The translations under genes were made by a program, and so were the position numbers. From a virus, in the IMG/VR virus record IMGVR_UViG_3300025326_000185, positions 1 to 25,908 of that record: a stretch of 25,908 nt of DNA. One strand, given 5' to 3'. Below the pieces are notes generated by a model, which saw only the letters and a program-made list of their open reading frames with translations, did no database searches and was not told the DNA's origin. Of the stretch, positions 1 to 5,988 are shown in pieces; the first letter of the stretch is position 1; each line of letters starts with the position of its first letter.

Positions 1-365
1 CTCTCAGTCGCCCCCGCTGAGCATGACAAGGAGGAAAACCCGAGCCCCAAGGCCCGGGCTGCATCAGCCGCGAGTCGGGTTTTCCCGCATCCGGCGGGCC
101 CGGCCAGGAATAGGCTCCGGATCCCTCCGGAGATCCGAGCCAAAAGGCCCGGGAGCGACTCGTGGGCGCCGGTGACTTCCCCGAGGAGGCCCCCGTCGGG
201 GGCCTCCATCCTGAGGACGAGCGGAGGGGCGAAGGCCAGGGCGGCCTTCGCCTCCTCTCTGGCTATGGCGCGGACCTGGTCCGCGTCCACGGAGGGCCGC
301 AAGGCCCTCGACAGGATGTCGATCACCTCCTGTCCGGTTGGGGTTGGGGTTGGTGTCTCGTTCAT
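1..365 (-). CDS. AAA+ ATPase, N-terminal part (runs off the left edge)
   Basis: Partial gene: 121 codons are visible and the C-terminus lies beyond base 1. The frame is open from the ATG at 365-363 to the edge. An AAGGAGA ribosome site sits five bases upstream. The product starts MNETPTPTPTGQ, then has a charged Ala-rich stretch, and reaches a beta strand followed by a clear Walker A loop, GPAGCGKT (about residues 89-96). The sequence after it, LAADAARALGLGFSSLSCSAG, resembles phage AAA+ ATPases of the dynein/CobS-like group. In these families the ATPase remodels protein or DNA complexes; the substrate here cannot be told. Walker B, sensor and arginine-finger motifs would lie outside the window. 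It diverges from the gene at 571 across a repeat-rich spacer, so the two may share control. Confident on the P-loop ATPase call, less on the subgroup. Confidence 0.75.
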   Translation of the reverse strand, partial: MNETPTPTPTGQEVIDILSRALRPSVDADQVRAIAREEAKAALAFAPPLVLRMEAPDGGLLGEVTGAHESLPGLLARISGGIRSLFLAGPAGCGKTRLAADAARALGLGFSSLSCSAGATE

Positions 366-412
366 GGTTTCTCCTTAGTGGCGACGGCGCCGGCCGGGCG
401 TACCAGCTAGAG

Positions 413-430
413 GCGCACCGGACGGTGCGC
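413..430. promoter_or_regulatory. Perfect inverted repeat, likely operator
   Basis: GCGCACCG-ga-CGGTGCGC: two perfect 8-base arms around a 2-base centre, 48 bases upstream of the ATPase start, in the divergent spacer. There is no T-run on either side, so it does not look like a terminator. The geometry suits a dimeric DNA-binding protein. The binding role is inferred. Confidence 0.5.
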
Positions 431-447
431 ACTGGGGATTTTGGCCG

Positions 448-474
448 TACTACGAAGAGAATTGCGCGGTAGTA
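448..474. promoter_or_regulatory. Inverted repeat TACTAC/GTAGTA
   Basis: TACTAC at 448-453 and GTAGTA at 469-474, separated by 15 bases, in the same divergent spacer. The right arm includes TAGTAT (470-475), a 4/6 match to a sigma70 -10 box, but no good -35 lies at the proper distance. It could be a second operator or part of a promoter. Confidence 0.3.
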
Positions 475-490
475 TGAAAAGGCTTGCGTA

Positions 491-527
491 GCACCGATTC
501 TGTTGCACTGCACCGATTCTGTTGCAC
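491..527. repeat. 18-bp perfect tandem repeat, period 19
   Basis: The 18-mer GCACCGATTCTGTTGCAC occurs at 491-508 and again at 510-527, separated by one base. It lies 44 bases before the ATG at 571, in the divergent regulatory spacer. A head-to-tail pair at roughly two helical turns is typical of regulator or initiator binding sites. The function is inferred from position only. Confidence 0.6.
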
Positions 528-570
528 CTAGCGTCCGCGCGATGATGAGGGTAGGGTTTTCGTTGGGAAG

Positions 571-1821
571 ATGGCGGGTAAGGGGAACCATTGGCGGTCG
601 GCGACAGAGGACGCCATCGCGGCAGCGATGCGTCACCGGCGGGGACGGGGCGAGGTCCTGGCGTGGTGTGGGGTCGTCCGGGCAGTGGCCGCCGTGCTGG
701 ACACAGATCGGGCCGCCGGGAGCCCCTCTCCGACGCTGGAGCGCTGGTTGGCGTACCAGCTGGTACACCATGCTAAACCCCCGAAACCCCGGGGAAAGCG
801 GGCGCCCTCGGCTGTCGGCGTCGGAAAGGGCGAGGGACGCTCGGACGGCTTCCCTAGTCGTTTCCATGGCTTGGACGAGCCAGACCGGCCGTCGGTATCC
901 GAGAGCCACACTAGGACGATCCCTAGTCCGGAGGAGGAACTGGGGTACGCCCTGGGGATCGATCTGGGGGGGGACACCCCGCGAAGCACCCCGGGGCTCG
1001 AGCGGAGTCCTGTTAGTGTACCCCATCGCGACCCCCCCGCCGTCCCGCTGCTGGAATCCGCTCCCGGCGACACCCGGGAGCTCGAGGCCCGGTTGCTGTC
1101 CGCCGCCGAAGCCGCAACGATCCCGGACGTATCCCCCCCGGGACCTGATCTCCGAAAGATCCCCCCAAGGAATCCGCTCCCCGCAAGGAAGCGCCTCAAG
1201 AAGCTGGCCCTCGCCGTCGAAGATCTGCGGAACTGGATCGTCTTCTGGGGCCTCGAGATCCCTGAGGCTGCCGAGGTCCTCGGGTCCACCGTCGGCCTAG
1301 TCGAACGACTGCTTACCCGTCAGTATTCTGAGAGACTGTCATGCCGACTGAGCAGGCGGCTGTCACACATCATGCACACCGACCCGTGGACCCTGCCGGA
1401 CATAGCCCGGCTGGGCTCCGTTGTGCTGAATGTCGTCCCGGTCCGTAACGATTCCGAAATCGGGACCGACGCCTACAACAACGGGCTGGTTATGACAGAG
1501 CTCACGTTCTGGCGTTTCTGGAGCGCGGAGCAGGTTCGCCTCAAGGTCTTGCTCGACAAGAACACGAGGGAGTTCCTCCCGGGCCGCGAGCTCAGGGATC
1601 TCGGCAAGCTCAGGGCTCTCGACCTGCCGCGAGACAGGCCGATTGCCTGCTGTGTCAGGCACGAGCCCAGCCGACTGACAACCATGGCGTCCCATGGCGC
1701 AACCTTCGACGTGAACAGGAGAGAGGCTATGGCGCGGCTCGCCCTGGCTGTCGAGGAGAGGAAGGTCAGGGCAATCTCCATCTTCACTCCACCGGCAGAC
1801 TCTGAGATTGTGGAACCATGA
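571..1821 (+). CDS. Unknown protein with possible central HTH
   Basis: 416 aa; I do not recognise the family. Three parts can be seen. Residues 1-60 are a basic, Trp/Ala-rich helical segment. Residues about 70-205 are Pro-, Ser- and Gly-rich and probably disordered. From about 206 a more ordered domain begins (RKRLKKLALAVEDLRNW). Within it, IPEAAEVLGSTVGLVERLL (about 230-248) has the spacing of a helix-turn-helix, suggesting a DNA-binding regulator. That is inference, not a family match. The start ATG has only a weak purine stretch (GGGAAG) upstream. A second frame (503-1300) is also open here, but its product is an Arg/Ser/Pro-rich shadow. The gene ends in an ATGA overlap with the next, so the two are probably co-translated. 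It diverges from the AAA+ ATPase. Confidence 0.6.
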   Translation: MAGKGNHWRSATEDAIAAAMRHRRGRGEVLAWCGVVRAVAAVLDTDRAAGSPSPTLERWLAYQLVHHAKPPKPRGKRAPSAVGVGKGEGRSDGFPSRFHGLDEPDRPSVSESHTRTIPSPEEELGYALGIDLGGDTPRSTPGLERSPVSVPHRDPPAVPLLESAPGDTRELEARLLSAAEAATIPDVSPPGPDLRKIPPRNPLPARKRLKKLALAVEDLRNWIVFWGLEIPEAAEVLGSTVGLVERLLTRQYSERLSCRLSRRLSHIMHTDPWTLPDIARLGSVVLNVVPVRNDSEIGTDAYNNGLVMTELTFWRFWSAEQVRLKVLLDKNTREFLPGRELRDLGKLRALDLPRDRPIACCVRHEPSRLTTMASHGATFDVNRREAMARLALAVEERKVRAISIFTPPADSEIVEP

Positions 1822-2072
1822 GCGAGAAATGCCTGATGCTAGACCATCCCAGTGGATGGGGTTCTGCTCTGGTGATCATGCCAGAGGAGGCCAAGCGAAC
1901 AATGACTCTGCGGTTGCGAAGACACCCGGCCGCCGGGACCTTCAAGGTGAGTAATGTCTACGTGTTCGGGACGAAGATCTACGTGGCCTCGAGGGGGTCG
2001 GACGACGACAAGCTCGGCGAGTTGACGTGGCGTCTGGGCTGGTTGCGAAGCAGACAAGAAAGGAAGGAATGA
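1818..2072 (+). CDS. Small unknown protein
   Basis: 84 aa, coupled to the preceding gene by an ATGA overlap (ATG at 1818 inside the upstream stop). The composition is normal for a small folded beta-rich protein: MTLRLRRHPAAGTFKVSNVYVF suggests strands, followed by a charged C-terminus rich in Arg, Gln, Lys and Glu. No signal peptide, membrane segment or motif is seen. It directly precedes the RNA ligase gene and its last codons carry that gene's ribosome site (AAGGAAGG). This suggests joint expression, but no function can be assigned. Confidence 0.6.
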   Translation: MSEKCLMLDHPSGWGSALVIMPEEAKRTMTLRLRRHPAAGTFKVSNVYVFGTKIYVASRGSDDDKLGELTWRLGWLRSRQERKE

Positions 2073-2074
2073 GC

Positions 2075-3070
2075 ATGCGAGTGCTGGCGTCAATTCAACG
2101 TGTGTCCGAGATCGCGCCGCTCGAGGGCACCGACCACCTGTCGGTGGCGCGGGTCCTTGGATGGACCGTCGTAGTCCGAAAAGACGAGCTGGCCCACAAC
2201 TCCCGCGTGATCTTCGTCGAAGCGGACGCCGTCGTGCCCGAGATGGAGGCGTGGTCGTTCTTGCGCGAGTCCGGATGGCGGGTGCGCACGAGGAAGATCC
2301 GCGGGCAGCTCTCCGAGGGGCTGGCCGTTCCGTTGCCTCTCCCGTTCTCGTCGCTCCCTGACGGGACAGATCTCACGGCGATCCTGGGGATCACCAAGTA
2401 CGAGCCACCCCAGCGCATGATCGCGGGGGAAGAGGAGGGTTCGTGGCCGGTGGGCGTCCCGAAGACGGATGAGGTCAGGCTTCAGGCGCACCCGGGCTTA
2501 CTGAAGGAGATCCAGGGCCGCGAGCTGGCGGTGACGTTGAAGCTAGACGGCACGTCGGCGACGTTCTTCAAGTCCGCACAGGGCGAGTTCTTTGTCTGCT
2601 CGAGGAATCGGTCTGTGAAGAGAGGAGAGAACACCTACTGGAACATCGCCCAGAAGTACGACCTCGAGAAGAACATGCCCCGGGGCACCGTTCTACAGGG
2701 AGAGATCTGCGGGCCAGGGATCCAACAGAACCCGCTCGGGCTCAGCAAACACGAGTTCTTCGTCTTCGACCTGCGCCTACAATGCCCCGGCGGCGAGTAC
2801 TTGGAGGCTCCATACGCCGACATGGCGTCCGGCCTAGGCCTCTCGTCGGTCCCTCCGGTGTGCATTATCCCGAACGGGAGCGGAGACCTTCGGTTTTGGC
2901 TGAACCTCGCCACGACGGCGAGATACGCATTGGCTGGCGGGTCTGTGCCGGGGGAGGGAATCGTGGTCCGCCCTGTGAAGCAGGGTGTGAAGGCGGCCTG
3001 CCTGCGCAATAGAAGGATGTCCTTCAAGGTGATCAACCCGGACTACCTGCTGAACGGCGGCGAACAGTGA
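2075..3070 (+). CDS. RNA ligase, DRB0094 (Rnl5-like) family
   Basis: 331 aa, close to Deinococcus DRB0094-type RNA ligases. These ATP-dependent enzymes seal nicked or broken RNA through a lysyl-adenylate. The N-terminal ~100 residues look like the OB-type domain of this family (VARVLGWTVVVRKDELAHNSRVIFVEADAVVP). The nucleotidyltransferase core follows: motif I KLDGT with nucleophile Lys156, LQGEICG (207-213), FVFDL (229-233), motif IV EGIVVRP (294-300) and motif V FKVI with Lys318. All motifs are intact, so the enzyme is probably active. ATG 2075 is chosen because AAGGAAGG lies seven bases upstream; ATG 2069, overlapping the upstream stop, is too close to it. No polynucleotide kinase is visible in the window. 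A role in RNA or tRNA repair during infection is inferred. Confidence 0.88.
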   Translation: MRVLASIQRVSEIAPLEGTDHLSVARVLGWTVVVRKDELAHNSRVIFVEADAVVPEMEAWSFLRESGWRVRTRKIRGQLSEGLAVPLPLPFSSLPDGTDLTAILGITKYEPPQRMIAGEEEGSWPVGVPKTDEVRLQAHPGLLKEIQGRELAVTLKLDGTSATFFKSAQGEFFVCSRNRSVKRGENTYWNIAQKYDLEKNMPRGTVLQGEICGPGIQQNPLGLSKHEFFVFDLRLQCPGGEYLEAPYADMASGLGLSSVPPVCIIPNGSGDLRFWLNLATTARYALAGGSVPGEGIVVRPVKQGVKAACLRNRRMSFKVINPDYLLNGGEQ

Positions 3071-3171
3071 TCGAGCGCGCAATCGGGCTGTTGGTTGTCG
3101 CCTGTGCGGCCGTTACCATACCGGCGATCTTGGCTGTGATTGTCCTCTGTCTGCTAGACGCCGCGCTGTGA
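3067..3171 (+). CDS. 34-residue single-span membrane peptide
   Basis: GTG start at 3067 overlaps the ligase stop (GTGA). The product begins MIERAIGLLVVACAAVTI and is almost wholly hydrophobic from residue 5 to 30, with an acidic/basic N-terminus and DAAL at the end. It is one plausible transmembrane helix. There is no strong ribosome site of its own, so translation would be by coupling to the ligase. It overlaps the 3' end of the opposite-strand kinase gene by 18 bases. It could be a small holin-like or host-membrane-targeting peptide, but nothing here proves a role. Its small size makes it uncertain. Confidence 0.4.
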   Translation: MIERAIGLLVVACAAVTIPAILAVIVLCLLDAAL

Positions 3172-3753
3172 GATGAAGCCGCCGCGGACCAAGGCATCGA
3201 CGGCCAGCCTCAGCGTCTCCATGTCCTGGTAGTACCCCAAGACGAAATCCGCTGCTGCCTCCGCCTGACCAGACAGGGCGAACCTTTCGCTGGGCAGCTC
3301 GAGCTCGGCACCACCCTTCTTGTGGATGACCACCCCGCCCGCCCTTTTGATCGCCAGGGACTCGTTCTCGAACCGGACGTCTTTGATGATCACGTGTTCG
3401 ATGATGCAGACGCCAGATCGGCCGCCAGACCCAGAAGCCGGGTGAGGCAACTGGTGGACGGACGAACCGACGGACTCCCTGGCTCGGCGAAGCCCGAGAC
3501 GTACCCATGCGTCCGGGTCCAGATCCCTGACGGCCTGACCGATCCCGGACAGGGCTTGTCTGGGAGACACCGTGGGGGAGGGTTTCTCTTTGCGTTCCTC
3601 GATGTCCTCCGCGGACCAGAGCCATATCTGGCCGGCGAATTCCTTGATCGGATCCGCAAACCCGATGATTTTCGTTCTGCCCATTCTGTCGGCCAGTAAA
3701 GAGGCGACCGTGTCTTTGCCCGCTCGAGCGCGTCCGGAGATCCCAATGAGCAT
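3154..3753 (-). CDS. Deoxynucleoside monophosphate kinase
   Basis: 199 aa. The N-terminus MLIGISGRARAGKDTVASLLA carries a P-loop (GRARAGKDT, about residues 7-15) as in phage dNMP kinases (T4 gp1-like) and related AAA-18/P-loop nucleotide kinases. Downstream are FADPIKEF, SPRQALSGIGQAVRDLDPDAWV and VIIKDVRFENE, all typical of this family, including a substrate-binding arginine region. The enzyme phosphorylates dNMPs to dNDPs in the cytoplasm and feeds dNTP synthesis for replication. The ATG at 3753 is chosen because the family starts right before the P-loop. The frame is open further upstream but gives low-complexity sequence. No clear ribosome site precedes this ATG. The gene faces away from the HNH gene and runs against the ligase operon. 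Confidence 0.82.
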   Translation of the reverse strand: MLIGISGRARAGKDTVASLLADRMGRTKIIGFADPIKEFAGQIWLWSAEDIEERKEKPSPTVSPRQALSGIGQAVRDLDPDAWVRLGLRRARESVGSSVHQLPHPASGSGGRSGVCIIEHVIIKDVRFENESLAIKRAGGVVIHKKGGAELELPSERFALSGQAEAAADFVLGYYQDMETLRLAVDALVRGGFISQRGV

Positions 3754-3822
3754 GATCAGACCGTAGGGCGCTCGGGGCCGAGAGTCTAGGCCGGGGCCAT
3801 GGATTGTGAGAAGATGGGGTAA

Positions 3823-4299
3823 GTGCTGAAGCGGTGCCCGATGTGCGGAGAGGTCCTCCCTGCTGAAGGCTTCACCCACAACGGCCGGTGTCGGACCTGT
3901 GGCCGCAAAGAGCAGCGCGAGAACAAGGAGCGAATGAGACTGCGCGACCCGGTGACCTGGTGGATTCGCACGGTCATTAGAGGGGCGAAGAGCAGGAGCA
4001 AGAACGCTGATCTGACGCCGCAACAGGTCGCCGAGATCCTGGCCGCTCAGAAGTCTTTGTGCTTCTACTGTGATCGACCCCTCAACTTCAACGTGCGCGC
4101 CGGTGAGGCTCGAGGCGTCTGGCATCCAGAGTCTCCGTCCCTGGATCAAGTAATACCGGGCGGCGGTTATTCACCCGCCAATGTGGTCGTTGCCTGCTGG
4201 GAGTGCAACCGGGCCAAGGGGGCGGCCAGACCAGACCAGATCGCTCGGCTTCATGAGCGGATCCAGGCGTTCCTGAACCGGACCAGATCGCCCGGTTGA
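3823..4299 (+). CDS. HNH endonuclease with N-terminal zinc knuckle
   Basis: 158 aa from GTG 3823, which has GGGG just upstream. Residues 5-27 hold two Cys pairs (CPMC and CRTC), a zinc-ribbon-like start often seen in phage HNH proteins. The C-terminal half carries the nuclease fold: CFYCDRPL, then SLDQVIPGGGYSPANVV, then CWECNRAKG. That is the HNH pattern with its structural Cys4 zinc site. The first His of the canonical motif is replaced by Gln in LDQVIP (many relatives have DHIIP), so the catalytic residue may be altered. The role may be a free-standing homing endonuclease or a nuclease aiding packaging. It is far from the terminase, and a stand-alone mobile nuclease is at least as likely. 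It is followed by a terminator-like hairpin. Confidence 0.85.
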   Translation: MLKRCPMCGEVLPAEGFTHNGRCRTCGRKEQRENKERMRLRDPVTWWIRTVIRGAKSRSKNADLTPQQVAEILAAQKSLCFYCDRPLNFNVRAGEARGVWHPESPSLDQVIPGGGYSPANVVVACWECNRAKGAARPDQIARLHERIQAFLNRTRSPG

Positions 4300-4324
4300 T
4301 CATCTCCTCTGGTAATTTTTTTTT
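4282..4324 (+). terminator. Terminator-like hairpin with T9 tract
   Basis: ACCAGA (4282-4287) can pair with TCTGGT (4308-4313). The right arm is followed by two A's and nine T's (4316-4324), a very unusual run in this GC-rich sequence. The position just after the HNH stop fits an intrinsic terminator. The 6-bp stem with a 20-base loop is weak, so confidence is moderate. Confidence 0.45.
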
Positions 4325-4708
4325 GTTAAAAAATTTCTCAGATCAGATCCGGCCGGACCGGATCGGACCATACCGGACCGGAGAAGACCAAACCGCGCGG
4401 GCCATACAGATTGGCTCAGCCCACCACCTCTCTCCTCTTCACCCATCCCCAGAGGCCAGGAGCTCCGTGAACAAGATGATCCATTCTGGCGATCCAGGGC
4501 TTTCGAACAGAGATGACCGTCCCACAGGGGAACGAAGCCGAGAGTCTAGCCTTTGTGGCTTGAAAAGCCTCTGGACCAACTAGACCGCGCCGACCATGGA
4601 AGGGCTATCCGGCGGTACTTCGCACCCTGCGTTCCTTCGACCATGAAGATTAGGGACGTCAACAACAACACCCATCCCCGTCGGCCTATCGCCCCGGGTG
4701 AGTCCACC
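4300..4708. other. Non-coding region with AT tract, GATC cluster and phased repeats
   Basis: I see no convincing gene in these ~400 bases. After the T9 tract comes a short AT-rich stretch (to about 4340, with A6 then T3). Next is GATCCGG-5-CCGGATC (4346-4364), then CGGACC three times at 4354, 4364 and 4374, exactly 10 bp apart. GATC occurs at 4286, 4298, 4341, 4346 and 4361. The remainder (4384-4708) has no repeats I can support. A 16-codon frame at 4596-4646 ends in ATGA with another ATG at 4643, which could extend the next gene upstream, but it has no ribosome site. Confidence 0.5.
4354..4383. repeat. Three CGGACC boxes on a 10-bp period
   Basis: The decamers CGGACCGGAT, CGGACCATAC and CGGACCGGAG follow each other without gaps. 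A fourth CGGACC lies at 4279-4284, inside the end of the HNH gene. One helical turn between boxes puts them on the same DNA face, as in iteron-like protein-binding arrays. Binding is inferred. Confidence 0.5.
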
Positions 4709-5000
4709 ATGCCACCGCCCCAACCAAAGCGCAAGATCGTCCTGCCAAGGGTTTCCTACGATTGCACGGTCAACGGCCCAGGCGTAGCCTCAGTGCATCG
4801 AACAGTCGGTTGACATCGTCCAGCTTCGCCTGCGGCTCAGGGTTCGTCCCGGCCGCTGCGAGGCATACGAGATCACCGACAACGGACCCAGGTTCCTGGG
4901 CGAGTGCGATTGGCGCGTGATGTGGCGCGCACTGTCGCAGCTCGTGGTGACCCAGGGCGGGGCGGGGAAGGAAAGGAAAGCAGATGGCCAAGTGCAGTGA
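4709..5000 (+). CDS. Small unknown protein, apparently split by a +1 frameshift
   Basis: ATG 4709 has GGGTGAG seven bases upstream. The first frame reads MPPPQPKRKIVLPRVSYDC and stops at 4811-4813. The frame one base ahead is open from 4788 to the stop at 4998-5000 and reads plausible protein (for example CIEQSVDIVQLRLRLRVRPG, then EAYEITDNGPRFLGECDW), but it has no usable start codon. Joined by skipping one base between 4788 and 4810 they give a 96-residue protein. This could be a true gene with an assembly or natural indel, or a programmed shift. An in-frame ATG at 4643 is an alternative start. The end overlaps the next gene by 17 bases. The family is not recognised. Confidence 0.4.
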
Positions 5001-5412
5001 CTACGGGGACAGGCGCGGATGCGGCGCCGAGATCATGCTGATCAAGATCCATCGGCGGGACGGAAAGGAACAATTCATGCCGTTCGACCGTTGCTTCGAG
5101 GTGCGCCTCAAGGACGGGTCCGAGGTGATGGGGGCCTTCATCCCTCACTGGCTGACGTGCCCAGAGGCCGAGGACAAAAGGGCGAAGGAGATCGCCTACA
5201 TGCGTCAACGCGAGGAGAAGTTCCAGGCGAGCCGTCTGAACAAGGACGGCAACGGCAACGGCGGAGGTGAAGGCAAGCGGGGCGGCGACTTTCGCCGCGC
5301 GTCCGAGCGTCCCGACCAGCGCCAGTCCGCGAACCGCGACCGGGGGACCGGCGGCCAGGCTCGTGGAGACCAACGGGGCCGTGGCGGCCGTGATGAGGAC
5401 ATTCCCTTCTAG
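4984..5412 (+). CDS. Zinc-ribbon-like protein with SSB-type acidic C-terminal tail
   Basis: 142 aa; ribosome site GGAAAGGAAA just upstream. Residues 1-62 match a compact phage zinc-binding pattern: Cys4 and Cys13 (CGAEI), a central GKEQFMPFDR, and HWLTCP with His55 and Cys59 as probable ligands. A charged helix follows (EDKRAKEIAYMRQREEKF). Residues about 86-136 are a Gly/Arg/Asn/Gln-rich disordered linker, and the protein ends in RDEDIPF. Bacterial single-stranded DNA-binding proteins have this architecture: a flexible Gly-rich linker, then an acidic tip such as DDDIPF that recruits replication and repair enzymes. I see no OB-fold, so this is not an ordinary SSB. It may bind DNA through the zinc domain and recruit the same partners. 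The tail is seen directly; the role is inferred. Confidence 0.75.
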   Translation: MAKCSDYGDRRGCGAEIMLIKIHRRDGKEQFMPFDRCFEVRLKDGSEVMGAFIPHWLTCPEAEDKRAKEIAYMRQREEKFQASRLNKDGNGNGGGEGKRGGDFRRASERPDQRQSANRDRGTGGQARGDQRGRGGRDEDIPF

Positions 5413-5457
5413 GGAGATCCGAGTGCGGTTCAAAGGCGAAAGGTCTTGGAGGTATCC

Positions 5458-5727
5458 ATGAGGGCATTCATTCCGTTCGGCCGCCGTGTCTTGGTCCGTG
5501 TTTCTGGTCCCGACGAGCTCACCCCGGGCGGGCTTCACATCCCCTCTGTGGCCCAAGAGGCCAAGCTGGAGGGTGTCGTCGTCGCGGTCGGGTCGGATAT
5601 CGAGGTGATCCGTCCCGGGCACCAGGTTCTCTTTGGACGGTTCAGCGGAACCGTCCTCACCGTCAACAACGAGACCCTGCGGCTCGTCCACGAAGACGAG
5701 CTACATGGAAGGTTCGAGGAGTCGTAG
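5458..5727 (+). CDS. groES: GroES-like co-chaperonin
   Basis: 89 aa, near the usual 90-100 aa of Cpn10. The start RAFIPFGRRVLVRV matches the first GroES strand. The mobile loop is DELTPGGLHIPSVAQEAK, where LHI takes the place of the GroEL-contacting IVL triad. The core EGVVVAVG, then RPGHQVLFGRFSGT, and the C-terminal LRLVHEDELHG are characteristic. ATG 5458 is chosen because GGAGG (5448-5452) lies five bases upstream. In cells, Cpn10 caps the GroEL chamber. Phage versions (the T4 gp31 fold analogue is the classic case) retarget host GroEL to fold large virion proteins. No GroEL is encoded in the window, so it probably works with the host chaperonin. Confidence 0.85.
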   Translation: MRAFIPFGRRVLVRVSGPDELTPGGLHIPSVAQEAKLEGVVVAVGSDIEVIRPGHQVLFGRFSGTVLTVNNETLRLVHEDELHGRFEES

Positions 5728-5730
5728 ACA

Positions 5731-5988
5731 ATGAAAACCCCCCTTCTCTGTCTTGTGGCCGTCCTTGGTTTCTCCTCCGGCGTTGGGTGTCAAAGGGCCG
5801 TCAAGATGGAGGAGGGGGGTAATGCCCGGTGCTACTACGACGAGACGCTGATCTTCAACGGACAGATCACCTTGGTCGGAGAGGGAGAGGTCAACTTCTC
5901 TGAGACCCTAACCGGCATTCATCGGCTGTGCTCGGACTCGGCGGTGTGGTGTCAGATAGACTTCTCCCCCAAGGGGGACGCCAAGTGA
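5731..5988 (+). CDS. Small exported or lipoprotein-like protein
   Basis: 85 aa with a short Lys N-terminus, a hydrophobic core (LLCLVAVLGF) and SSGVGC with Cys20. This is lipoprotein-signal-like, but Gly at -3 is atypical of a lipobox, so plain Sec export is also possible. The mature part is small and acidic, with Cys pairs (ARCYYDE; HRLCSDSAVWCQ) that could form disulfides outside the cytoplasm. It starts three bases after the GroES stop. A role in lysis, superinfection control or envelope interaction is possible, but nothing specific is visible. Confidence 0.6.
   Translation: MKTPLLCLVAVLGFSSGVGCQRAVKMEEGGNARCYYDETLIFNGQITLVGEGEVNFSETLTGIHRLCSDSAVWCQIDFSPKGDAK

Noticed and set aside
64-1026. 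Long minus-strand frame across the left repeats and the start of the 571 gene
   Set aside because: Its product is Arg/Pro/Gly-rich and typical of an antisense shadow. The real minus-strand gene here is the ATPase in a different frame, with a P-loop and a ribosome site.
3778-4549. CCGAGAGTCTAG found at both 3778-3789 and 4538-4549
   Set aside because: A 12-base match is expected several times by chance in 26 kb of this composition, and no shared role is seen.
4296-4583. TTG-started 95-residue frame after the HNH gene
   Set aside because: The sequence is low in coding character, crosses the T9/A6 tract and has no ribosome site.
4384-4708. Hidden tRNA or small RNA in the non-coding gap
   Set aside because: No T-loop (GTTCRA) with a pairing acceptor stem and no clear terminator-bounded hairpin was found.
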